Source of the DNA: Strobilurus pachycystidiatus
Lineage: Eukaryota; Basidiomycota; Agaricomycetes; Agaricales; Physalacriaceae
Direction: 5' to 3'
Length of the DNA stretch: 64,000 bases
Assembly: GCA_019915135.1 (NCBI GenBank)
Contig: JAHLMK010000008.1
Span: 1,054,001 to 1,118,000, forward strand
Both the position numbers and the translations under genes were made by a program. Below the pieces are notes generated by a model. The model worked only from the letters and a program-made list of their open reading frames with translations. It was not told the origin of the DNA and did not search any database. Below, one piece after another: positions 33,756 through 43,496 of this stretch (position 1 is the stretch's first letter; every line of letters starts with the position of its first letter).

Positions 33756-34837
33756 TCATATGCTTTCGACGAAAACTCCCGAATACAATAACCCCTCCCG
33801 TGCCCCCAGTTGAATGCCGTAATGGACGACATCCGCCTGTTGCTCCGGTGTATCTGCAGGATTTGCCAGAGGCAGCTGATAGAAAAACTCGTTAAAACGT
33901 TCAGCTCCCCATGCGAGGGACGTTCAGTTACCTTCAGGACTCCAAAGTGGAAATCACCAGTAACTCCTTGGCTAATGCCCTCATTGGCAACAGCGTCCGT
34001 AACTCTCTTCAGTTTGTGGCCATCGGTGGAATACAAGACTCGCAAAGTCAGCGCATCCCAGTTTACGTCGACCGCAAAGTTATGCCACGCTCCGACTGTG
34101 AATTCAGTGGAGTAGATGACGTTGAGAGAGTGGTCAAGGATCTTGAAGGAGGTGGCGTTTGCAGCCGGGAGGACAGAGGCAGTGGGTATCGTGAACGGGG
34201 ATCCTAATCATGCGGTTAGTACGAATGTCGTGTTGCTTCGTAGCGCATAAGAGACTCGCCTAGCTGTACTCCAAAGACATGGGACCCGTCGCTTGGCTCA
34301 ATGAACACAATTTGGTATTCATGAGAGTAATCCAGAGGCAGCTTTTCGTCTGCTTTGATTGAGAAATGGAACCGTGTCGTGCCTGTCTCCATAGCGCTGT
34401 CCAGAGCAGATGGAGCGATGAGCTCTGTGCGACGGAACCCATACTGGGGGCTAGAGCCGCCTGGCACGAAGATGGAGGTATAGTCGATGGCAATCGATAT
34501 TGTTTGTTCTCGCGCGGCGCCGGGAGTAGGATTGAAAAGCGCAGTTGGAGGCAGATCGGGAAGGAATGTTGTGTACTACATAACTCAGTCAGAATAAGCC
34601 TAGCGTGGATGGTGGGTCGACTTGCGTACGTGGCAGGCTCTGTACTGCCCTTGACGGCGCTTTGCTCTCGTCAGTAATTAGTATACGTGACGAGAATGAA
34701 ACTCACGTATTGAAGGGCTCTGAGGACGCGTCAAGGACGCTTGTATTCAGGCTGCGCGGGACACGTCCATCGTAGATGATCGATGCTGTTGCGGCGGAGA
34801 ATACTAAGGTAGCGGGAAGGAGAAGACGTGAGAGCAT
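33756..34837 (-). CDS. glycoside hydrolase family 131, secreted beta-glucanase
   Basis: Five exons: 34707..34837, 34626..34659, 34260..34575, 33932..34203, 33756..33875; 290 residues with a signal peptide (MLSRLLLPATLVFSAATAS). The whole mature protein is the GH131 jelly roll: IIYDGRVPRSLNTSVLDASSE, VFVPGG-like IFVPGGSSPQYGFRRTELIA, FHFSIKADEKLPLDYSHEYQI, EPSDGSHVFGVQLGSPFTIP, FKILDHSLNVIYST, WHNFAVDVNWDALTLRVLYS, EFHFGVLK-like FHFGVLKLPLANPAD and GLLYSGVFVESI. GH131 enzymes cleave beta-1,3, 1,4 and 1,6 glucan bonds in plant or fungal walls. No cellulose-binding module is attached. Two of its four introns start with GC (34204-34259, 34576-34625). The convergent MoaA-MoaC stop is 62 bp away. 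Confidence 0.93.
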
Positions 34838-35227
34838 GTTAAGGTGTTCTCGGGTTCACAGAACAGGTGCGGGCAACTCGACCTTTATAGTTAAGGGATG
34901 TACCCTACCGTGCGGATATCAATCGGTAAAGGACATATTTCGGGTCGGGCAAAGCGGCACCTCGACATCATTCGCGGTCAGATGATGGTGACCTCTGCGC
35001 ATGGGCTTCGTGCGTCCCAGTGCATCATTTGAATGAATACGAAACTCTATGTATACCTAGACTTCAGAGTCTTTACGAACCAGAGTGAAAGATATGGTTC
35101 TTGACACACACCATATGGGAGATTGTTATCATTACAATGTACTTCTCTTTCGACAGGTTTCTAGTCTACGAGGAAAACGGTCATTCAGATGTATCGGGAG
35201 CATGAGATATGGCGCACCTAATGGCTT
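34838..35227. other. GH131 promoter and GSH2 3' UTR
   Basis: No gene seen. AT-rich in its right half. Confidence 0.5.
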
Positions 35228-36910
35228 CTAGTCATCGGTCAAGACTAGCGAATCAAGCACGGAGAAGCCTGTGGCCACACCACCCTCGTTGCTATCCTTT
35301 CCCTTGGTCCTGACCAACCACCCGACCTCCTTTTCTTTTACAACATCGTTGTTGCCAAACAGAGAATACCCGAAGATGCCAAGCTCGCTCACCACCTCCA
35401 CCTTGACACTCCCCGTTTGTTCCGCTCTGACCAAGTGGCCCTGCAAACCTCTCGGTGGTTCGATCAGTTCCATGGCAATCCAAGCATGCCGTTCGTCGCC
35501 CTTCAAAGTCTCCAAGAATGCAGGAATGGCTTCCTTGTATACGTTGTTCCCACCGCCCTCTCGCTGAGGTTTCAACACCAAGGTGTCATGCACCCGCAAG
35601 GCCTTCTGGACGCCGTCATCTTCGTCCAAACCCCACATCCCCATCCAGCTTGCACGCATTTCCTCTACACCGGATGTGATGAACCTTTCGAGAACACCAG
35701 GCTGGGCAAGCACCTGTTGCACCTTCTTTCCACCGGCGAGCTGAAGTGGGATGGAGGGGCATTTGATGGCCTTGGAACGTTCGATGAGGAAGCGAGTATC
35801 GTAATGAGATCGCGTTGGATAATCGGTGGGCGTGTAACCAGCGCGGAAGTACACAGTTGATATTTCGGTCTCGTTGACCGTCAGCACGGATCCTCGCGTA
35901 TCCACTACCAAGGCCGACTCAGCGAGTTGATCGAATGTCTGTCTTATGACATGGATGGAGTGCCTGTCGACAGCGCGTTGTTGGAGGGGATGAAGATGAT
36001 GTCAAGACAGGAAGCGTACTTTTCGAGAAGCTCGTATTCAAGCCACCGCTGGTCGAAGACGTTTCGTTCGCCGGCTTGAACGACGAACAGTATCTTCGCT
36101 CTACGAAATTAACCAGGGGCCACTAGAATGACTGAGACGGCGTACTGAGGTGCACCGTATGCGTGATGGGCCTCTGCCAATCCTTCCACCAAGCCCGCAG
36201 TGGTGTTGTTGGCAGGAAAATTATCGGTAGTTAACCAAGGAGAAACATTGAAATAGCCTGTCGATGACTGAATATATCTACACGCTTACGTCGTAAGTCG
36301 CAATATCAAGCACACCGGCTGATAGACTGCTCACCTATGGAGGCCGGCGACCTTTTCGGACAATGTCCCAAACGACGAGGAGATGGTGTTGAACTCTACC
36401 TGGCGCAAAGCAAGTGGTTGGCCTTCCGCTGCGTGAAGGAGATAATCCGATCGAAAGAGCCCGAGTTGCAGAGGCTGAACAAGGTGTTTAGGATGAATCA
36501 GGCATTTGCCACAGACGCGGACATACCTGAGCGATGGATTGCTTGTCTCGAAGCTCCTTCCAGCCTGTCCAAAGCTGCCCTACAAAATCATCCACCTTTC
36601 CGACACCGATTTCTGTGCCCATGACGCGATCCAGAAAATCCTCATCCATCGCAATCTTGGAATAGAGAACATTGTACGTCGATTGGATCCGCTGTGCGAA
36701 ATCAAAGAGGTGGCGGGGAAATGGGGAGGGCACCAAGGAGAGAGGTGCGTGTATCGCCGATGTAGGAAGCGGTGGTCGTGGGCTCACTGGGAGATAGAGC
36801 AGCCCGTGGGCAAGAGCATACGTTGTCGCTTTGAGATGCAACTCCTCAATTTGACCTTCTGTAAGCTCTGGGGGCCAGGCAGAGAAATCAAAAGTCTTCA
36901 AAGCAGACAT
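35228..36910 (-). CDS. GSH2: glutathione synthetase
   Basis: ATP-grasp ligase joining gamma-glutamylcysteine and glycine, the second step of glutathione synthesis, cytosolic. Five exons: 36527..36910, 36335..36474, 36146..36277, 36020..36100, 35228..35963; 490 residues, standard for eukaryotic GSS. Landmarks: AHGLLYLPVSPRP, PLQLGLFRSDYLLH, LRQVEFNTISSSFGTLSEKV (substrate site), GYFNVSPWLTTDNFPANNTTAGLVEGLAEAHHAYG (split here only for length: substrate lid), KILFVVQAGERNVFDQRWLEYE, VYFRAGYTPTDYP, IKCPSIPLQLAGGKKVQQVL, DTLVLKPQREGGGNNVY (Gly-rich ATP loop) and the Ala-loop near the C-terminus. All junctions are in phase. Nothing is missing. Confidence 0.93.
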
Positions 36911-37122
36911 GACAGTGAGAGGGTAGGAAAGGCAGTAACACTGGAGCCTACAGTCGATGTTAGCTTGACGGTGCTTGGTAAGAGGTTTGCTCGGGGATAA
37001 GGATAAGATGGGCGGCGATCGGTCCGCTTGGTGGACGTCTTCAAACTGCAAGTACAACGAACACTTGATTGCTACAAAACTGTGGGGTTCTCCACTTTGA
37101 ACACAATTTACGATACAGAACA

Positions 37123-37866
37123 TCACTTCTTGTCACCGACAGCCTTATCAGTAACGCCAGCCGTCAACTTTTTGCGATACTCGTTCAACATCCCAAAGAA
37201 ACCATCATCCGACGTAGAAGACTTCTGGTGGTCCCATTCCTCCGTGTGCTTGACGACTTTGTGGGCCGAGTCCAGCTCCAACGTGAGGAGAGAGTTGACG
37301 ACCTTCGTTGGCGAGTCAGAGGATGGGTTACGGTAATAAGCGACGTCCTGGTCAATCAGAATCGTCGGGGGAGGCAGAGAAGGAGGATTCTGAAGAATGC
37401 GAAACTTGGTGACATCGGCTCTCGGGAACAGCTGAAATGAAGGAGTTGAGGCAACAGACGCGCCAAGAACAGGCCTGCCTCACTTTGACAAGCGCAAGGA
37501 ACTGAGCAGCAATGGAGCCAGAACCATTCGCGATGCCGATGGGATCGTGGAAGACAGCATCCTTGGTGTAGATTGCAAAAGTAGCCTGAGAGGAGGTCAG
37601 CCCTGACATTGTTCACGGTACGAAGCGCGGACCTCTTTGGGAGAGCACGAATACATCTGTGGCGCGGTCAGCACTGTGAGCTCACACGGTCGCGAAGAGT
37701 CTCAGACCTCTTTCAGTGCTTTGACGATGGGCTCTTCATGAGCCTGAACGGCGCGCTCCTTGAGCTGTTTGGAAGCCTCGGGCGAGAGGCCGGCTGCGTT
37801 GGTTGACATGTTGACGCGACGGGTGGAATGGGTCAAGAAAAGCTTGGAGGAGGAGCGAAGCAGCAT
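37123..37866 (-). CDS. NTF2-like/SnoaL-like conserved fungal protein
   Basis: Four exons: 37708..37866, 37633..37656, 37484..37585, 37123..37431; 197 residues. Exon 2 has only 24 nt (MYSCSPKE). The protein has the pattern of an NTF2-like cone: ERAVQAHEEPIVKALKE, TFAIYTKDAVFHDPIGIANG, FPRADVTKFRIL, TILIDQDVAYYRNP, VVNSLLTLELDSAHKVVKH, EEWDHQKSSTSDDGFFGML. It resembles an uncharacterised protein conserved across filamentous fungi; no enzyme activity is assigned. The ATG at 37866 adds a basic Ser-rich leader (MLLRSSSKLFLTHSTRRVN) suited to mitochondrial import; an in-frame ATG at 37809 would give a cytosolic form without it. Confidence 0.82.
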
Positions 37867-37982
37867 GGCAGGAAGGCAGCCTTTAAGAGTCGATGCATTG
37901 TGGCGCACGGGCGCGTCATCGCGAGATGGATCGAGCCAGGAACCAGGAGTCCCGATATGGACGTGCGCTCTCGGCCCGCACC
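37867..37982. promoter_or_regulatory. compact divergent promoter (NTF2-like / GOS1)
   Basis: Only 116 bp separate the two opposite start codons (59 bp if GOS1 starts at 37926). Confidence 0.6.
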
Positions 37983-38900
37983 ATGACCACCTACGAGCAG
38001 CTGCACCGGCACTGCCGCACCCTCGAGAACCTCCTCGACACCAAGCTCAACTCGTACTCGCAGCTCGTCTCGTCCTTCTCCACCAAACCCGACGATGTCG
38101 AGGCCAACGGCTCATCCGACCGCTGGAAGGACCTCGAGCTCGAAGTAGACGACCTGCTCGAGAAGGTGCGTACGTGGCCCATCACAGCAGGAGCCCTCTT
38201 CAACGCCCTCTCCAGCTCGAGGAAACAAACGAGAAACTGTCTGAACTGTCCAGCAATCCGGAGACCCTATCCCAATCCATGCTACGCGCCATACAGCGGC
38301 ATCGGGAGCTTTTCCAGGACAGCGTCAGAGACGTGAAGCGGACGAAGGTGCGTGCAGCACAGTCTCTTCTGCCTATTTCATTAACAAGTCAATCAATAGG
38401 CAAGCGTCAAGAACGCCATGGATCAAGCCAACTTACTGAGCGGCGTTCGCAATGACATTGAGTCGGCTTCCCACCCAATCCCAGCTTGCCAGCCTGCTCA
38501 TAGTCCTACAGTGCATACCGATCTTCTGCTGCTGATTCACTGCTTGCCGAAAGGGGCCGCATCGATAGCTCGCACCAGATGACAGACAGTATAATTGAGT
38601 GCGTACCGCGTCCCCACACCACCCCGCGATGTTTTGAATGTTTGCAGGCAAGCATACGAGACACGCTCGGAATTTGGGCGCCAGAGGGTTGACCTAGGGA
38701 ACATAAACACACGCATGGCCGGTGTACTAAGTGCGCCACTCTTCGTCAATACATTCTGTACGCTGACTTGACTTACAGACACTATGCCGGGACTAAACAA
38801 TATTATTGGAATGATAAAATCACGACGACGAAGGGACTCAATCATCATGGGAGTCCTCATCGGAACCCTGATCTTCATTCTCCTATGGTATATCTGGTAG
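37983..38900 (+). CDS. GOS1: Golgi Qb-SNARE GOS1 (GOSR1/GS28)
   Basis: Six exons: 37983..38165, 38216..38347, 38400..38461, 38512..38598, 38648..38730, 38779..38900; 222 residues. N-terminal regulatory helices: TTYEQLHRHCRTLENLLDTKL, LELEVDDLLEKLEETNEKL, MLRAIQRHRELFQDSVRDVKRTK. The SNARE motif follows (SSAADSLLAERGRIDSSHQM ... AYETRSEFGRQRVDLGNINTRM, with the central Q in the RQR/SHQM register) and a single C-terminal membrane anchor (DSIIMGVLIGTLIFILLWYIW). It drives fusion within the Golgi and from endosomes. An upstream in-frame ATG at 37926 would add 19 residues; I prefer 37983 because the conserved helix begins right after it. Confidence 0.9.
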
Positions 38901-39067
38901 ATTCCATCATACCTATCCACTCTATGCTCTACCTGCCATTTTGGACTTTCGATTAATGTTACAGATTCTGCAATCTATACGCCATTCAATTAGGAAGAAG
39001 AATTCGCAACTCAGAAGCGTCTACCTCATGATCGTTCTCAGAGCTACGCGTTTCTCCCTGACAGACA

Positions 39068-40066
39068 ATGGCCCCGCGGTCCTTCGAATTCGTTGAGTGC
39101 AATTCGAGCCAGCATTGTGTTCCCAATGAGGTAATGCACTAGTTTAGCCCATTGTCAAGATCGCAACGGGTCATGTGTTCGGCCACCTTATAATGCTCGG
39201 TGAATTGACTACCACAGGTCTTCTACCCTCGACTACGATCATCGACTCGCGCAGGATGTCTTTCCCACAATATTCTGCGCGCCCGCTCTTTTCCCAATTT
39301 CATCTATTCTTTCATAGCGCCGTGACACTCTCCGTGCATTCGCTTAGGGCGCTTTCGTATCATGAACTCGCGAGCGCTGCCCTACAGACAGAGCCTTCGT
39401 GAGAGCCAGCCTTTGTTATTCAATCTCGTGACACTGATGGTCTTCTAGGTGCTCGTCTAACAGCGCTTACTCGGACATCACTGACACCGACGAGGAGACA
39501 TTATGCGACAGCCCACTTACCCTTGCCCAGATCTCCACCTTCTCCTACGTCCAGCACAAGGCCCTCGTACCCACCCACGAAACATTCTTTGTGATCACGA
39601 AACATTTTGCCTACCCTCGGGAAACCGAAGAGGACCACGTATTCTTGTCATCTGAGCCTTGGCTCTCAGCCAATTCGTCGTGTTCGGGATGCGGTGCGGA
39701 AATAGAAGCAAGGCGTTGGATAGACCATCGAGATCATTGCGCAGGGATCGAGGATCGAATGCTCCAGTCGGCGTTTGTACAGTCGGAGTCGGTCACACTG
39801 ACCACCAATAAAGCAATGTGGGATACAGTAGGTCCTCTTTTGAATATATAGCTTGTGAAACTCACAGTTCCCTTGTAGGTTTGTGGTATACCTCGGGGCA
39901 TGGGCTCTCCGGGCGTTCAGTTTGCTTTCGAAGATGATGAGCTGTTCAACACTACAGAGGTAAGCCTTAGAGTGGTATCTTCTGCTTCTTCAAAACCAAT
40001 CTCGATAAACAGAAGCTTGAGAAGACCAAGAGGTCTGTTCTGGAATGGCTCGGCAGGATTGAATAG
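39068..40066 (+). CDS. hypothetical protein with a C2HC zinc finger
   Basis: I do not recognise this gene. Three 3' exons are well supported: 39449..39827, 39879..39959 and 40013..40066, all in phase, encoding an acidic start (DITDTDEETLCD), a middle ending in CSGCGAEIEARRWIDHRDHC (a C-x2-C...H-x3-C zinc-binding pattern), FAFEDDELF and a basic C-terminus (KLEKTKRSVLEWLGRIE). The preceding exon must end at 39398 in phase 2 (ASAALQTEPS), but its 5' boundary and the link to the first ATG exon (39068..39130, MAPRSFEFVECNSSQHCVPNE) could not be made to close. The 5' half is therefore provisional. Confidence 0.55.
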
Positions 40067-40125
40067 GTGCCTGTACGGTAAAAGTGGATCTGTATCAATC
40101 GCATTTGTATAACATGCTTCATGTA

Positions 40126-41319
40126 TTATTTCGACATCTCTCCGCTGGCCACTCTCTTCTTCTTGTCCCTTCTAGCTTCTACAACAGGATGGTTTCCTGC
40201 GCGAAACCTTCTCCAATTATCCTCAAGCTTACGCACAGCTCCCCACGAAGCAACATCCACTTCGTCGTCCCAAGTTTCTTCAACTGGCCAGCCTTTAGTT
40301 TCCGCAACGACTCGCAACATTTCCCAAGTCTGTGGAGTGCAAAAGTCAACATCGTTGTAGTCGGACTCGACAAGAAGTCTGTCTGGGGCGCATTCTTTGA
40401 TGAGGGAGAGATGATTCTGTGACCTGCTGTTGATGACAACAGAAAGCGATAAGAAGACGTTGTTGTGTTTTTTCTGCTTCTTCATTGAGTGGCTGTTCAA
40501 TCAGGAGGTATACATATACAAGTACCTCGATGTCGCGCCACATCTCAGCACTCAAACCACAGCTGTGCAAATCGAGGGAAATGCGATTCCAGTCGGCGCC
40601 ATGTTTCTTCTGCATCTTGTCCAAGAGATCCTTTGTATGCAGCTGAGCCTTAACACTGTGCAGGCTGATGTTCCGGCGAAGCTCGACAGCCAAAGCAACC
40701 TGTGCTTCGAGTACGGCTAACTGATGGTCGACGGGAACAATGAACGGCGTTAGCTGTCGCGGAGAAGCAAAGTAATCGAATGGTACGCGAAAGACGCGAT
40801 CAAAGCCGACTTCGCCGAGCATAGCATTGGGGAAGGCTTCGAGGTTGTATCGTAGTTCCTCGATGATCTCAGGTAGAGGTACAGGATCAGGGAGACACTG
40901 TAAGAGCTGAGAGTCGGCGCCAGGAAACAGCCTGCGGTAGTGATCTTCTTTGGATATTCCCGCATCCAGGGATATCCAATGCGAGAACCAGGGATGATAC
41001 CCTGGCGAAGACTTCATCACTACGCGCGATTGATGAACGCCACAAACAGATTGGCTGACCGAAACAGGGTACAACTTTGTCGGGGAAGGTGATGGCAAGC
41101 TCTCGCACCAGTGGCTGATCAGACTGCCGAGACGACATGGCACATATAGTGATTTTCAAGTTCTCCATGGACTCATGCGGAATAGACTCGGCATCGGTGG
41201 GATGGCAATGCACATCAACGATGTGGCGAAGTACACTTTCCGGGGGGAGGGAGAAGCTCTGGTGGGAGGTATTTGTCTTGCCTCTTCTCAAGGGATCCAG
41301 AACTCACTCGACTAGACAT
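40126..41319 (-). CDS. TatD-family metal-dependent hydrolase (Scn1/Cut9-interacting type)
   Basis: Four exons: 41308..41319 (12 nt, MSSR), 41060..41258, 40526..41001, 40126..40473; 344 residues. TatD signatures: IVDVHCHPTDAESIP (metal-binding HxH), PCFGYHPWFSHWI, MLGEVGFDR, ISLHSVKAQLHTKDL, ISLDLHSCGL and LLVESDYNDVD (catalytic Asp). Members act as 3'-5' exonucleases or hydrolases; the fungal Scn1 branch was found through binding to the anaphase-promoting-complex subunit Cut9. The large insert between the HxH region and GEVGFDR is typical of that branch. The 12-nt first exon is the only ATG that joins in frame to VDVHCHP. Confidence 0.9.
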
Positions 41320-41431
41320 CTGTGATTGAAGTTGTTGGCGTCGCGTTCAACGTCAACAGATTGGTGACGCATAATTGTTGGTTCTGTTTGGTTTTCTTCC
41401 GAATCGAGTCAGCTGCAGGGCCGGGCAGCGC
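41320..41431. promoter_or_regulatory. compact divergent promoter (TatD / TRM5)
   Basis: 112 bp between opposite start codons. Confidence 0.6.
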
Positions 41432-43265
41432 ATGTTTCGAGCATCGACCATTCTCAGAAAACTCTCGCCCGGTCAAGGCAGACACGGGAATAATTTGCAC
41501 CAATTCCTCAGGCTCTATTCACTGCACGCCATGCCGCGGGAACTCAACGTGGCTCCGCCCCGCTACAACGGTCCACTCAATCCTCTGGACAAGTCTGCAT
41601 TTCACAAAAGCATACCCGTGATTGCCATCCGAGTGCCCCCCATACTGACGGGCCCTATCCTGAACTCTCCTCTGCTGAAGAAGTATGCTGCACTGCGCCA
41701 CCATCCATTCGCAACTAACCTGATCCGTGATCGCAGCTACATCGTACGCCTTCCCCGAATCAGCCCCGTCGTCCGAGACCCTTCCGATCCAGAGGGCCGT
41801 CTCGTCGTTCTCAACATAACGGACAAAGGTGAAGCTCAGTTCTGAAGAAGGAATACGGTCATTTATTCAACAGAAGCTAGCTGAGCTCTCCCCGCAAGCG
41901 GCAGAACTTTTGGAACGTGACGGACAAGGGTTCGTAGATTATGACATTCAACTGGATTATGAGTTTTGGACAGCCCGTGCGCCCTTCTACATTGATCTCT
42001 TGTACTCGTTGAACTCATCTTCTTCGCAGCTGACATACTGGGGGCTATATTACCGGAGGAACTAGTTGAAGGTGCCCCGGTCGGCTTTGCTGGAACAGGT
42101 CACATAGGTGCGAAATGAATTTGTCACTTTGGCTTCACTCTCATTCCCGACAAGCACATCTCAACCTGAATGACGAGTACTTGCCTTACAAACACATAAT
42201 TGGACAAATCTTCATGGATGTAAGCTATCACGACGCGACCGTGGTACGAAATCTCAACGGGCCGTAGAAAAACAAAGCGATCAAGACTGTGGTCAATAAA
42301 CTCGGTAATATCGATACCCAGTTCAGATTCTTCCAGATGGAATTGTTGGCGGGAGAACCAAATTATATCGTGACGCATGTAAGCGCTTGTCCCCTCGCCG
42401 TACACCCAACTAACTGACTTCAGTCAGAATCAAATTGCCGGTTTACCTTTGATTTTTCGAAAGTTTACTGGAACTCACGGCTGCACACTGAACACGAACG
42501 GATCGTCAAAATGTTGAAGCCATCAGACGTCCTTGCAGATGTGTTCGCCGGCGTCGGACCGTTTGCCATACCCGCTGCGAAGCACGGTTGTGGCGTTCTT
42601 GCCAATGATCTCAACCCCAACAGTGCCGAGTATATGGCACAGAACGTTTTGGACAACAATGTACGAACACGAACTGCCAGGCCGAATGCCTGTAGATTGA
42701 TGTCGAGTCCCTAGGTCTCCGATCTCGTGCGAGTCACCTGTGAAGACGGTCGGGAGTTCATTCGCGATGTGTTCCGTCGACCTCTCTTGACGCCTTTCCC
42801 GCCCTATACTGGACCAAAGAAGAGTAAGACGGCGGAGAGGAAACTACAGCGGAAGGGCGCAGAGACATCATCTGGCCAGCCAGCCCCTTCCGCTGCCCCT
42901 CCGCGTGACAAAATTACCCACCTTGTGATGAACCTGCCCGACTCTGCTATCGAGTTTCTGGATGCGTTTCGCGGGGTGCTTTCTGCGCCCGACCTGAAGG
43001 CCATATATACGGACATGCCGATGGTGCATTGTCATTGCTTTACCCGGGAGCTGGAAGAGGAGAAAGCACATGCGGATATCATGGAGGTGCGTGCTGTTGC
43101 GATATCAGTCACGATTCTGATGATTTATCCCAGCGTGTTGGAGCTAAACTAGGTCAGAAACCTACAGAAGAGGTGTCTCTGTTCCATGTTCGCTCAGTTG
43201 CACCGGGAAAGGAGATGTACTGTATTAGCTTCAGACTGCCCAGGGCTGTCGTGGTAGAGGAGTAG
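41432..43265 (+). CDS. TRM5: TRM5, tRNA (guanine37-N1)-methyltransferase
   Basis: Uses S-adenosylmethionine to make m1G37, which prevents +1 frameshifting. Exons: 41432..about 41833, 41874..41976, 42030..42107, 42155..42219, 42268..42378, 42424..42660, 42715..43086, 43134..43265; about 499 residues. Landmarks: [94 protein letters not shown] (SAM site), [26 protein letters not shown] (the NLP catalytic motif) and [13 protein letters not shown]. The first ATG opens an Arg-rich mitochondrial presequence; a second in-frame ATG at 41531 starts the cytosolic-like form. The exon 1/2 junction is doubtful: a weak GC donor (GCTCAG at 41834) keeps the frame, while the better GT site at 41829 does not. 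Confidence 0.9.
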
Positions 43266-43496
43266 TTTAGAAATAAAACATACCATACTTACTGTCAGCT
43301 CGGTGTTAGGGATAGGGAGTCTCGAACCCACATTGATCCGTAGTTTGTCAGCAATGTCAATCCAAAGTTATCGCAAATTGTTAATTCCGTCTCCCCGCAC
43401 TAGCTTGTATTATTTTGTCCCTCCCTATCACCTCCACCGTCACTCTTTCCTACAATCCTCTTGGATACTCTCTAGAGGCTTAGACGACGGCTAATC

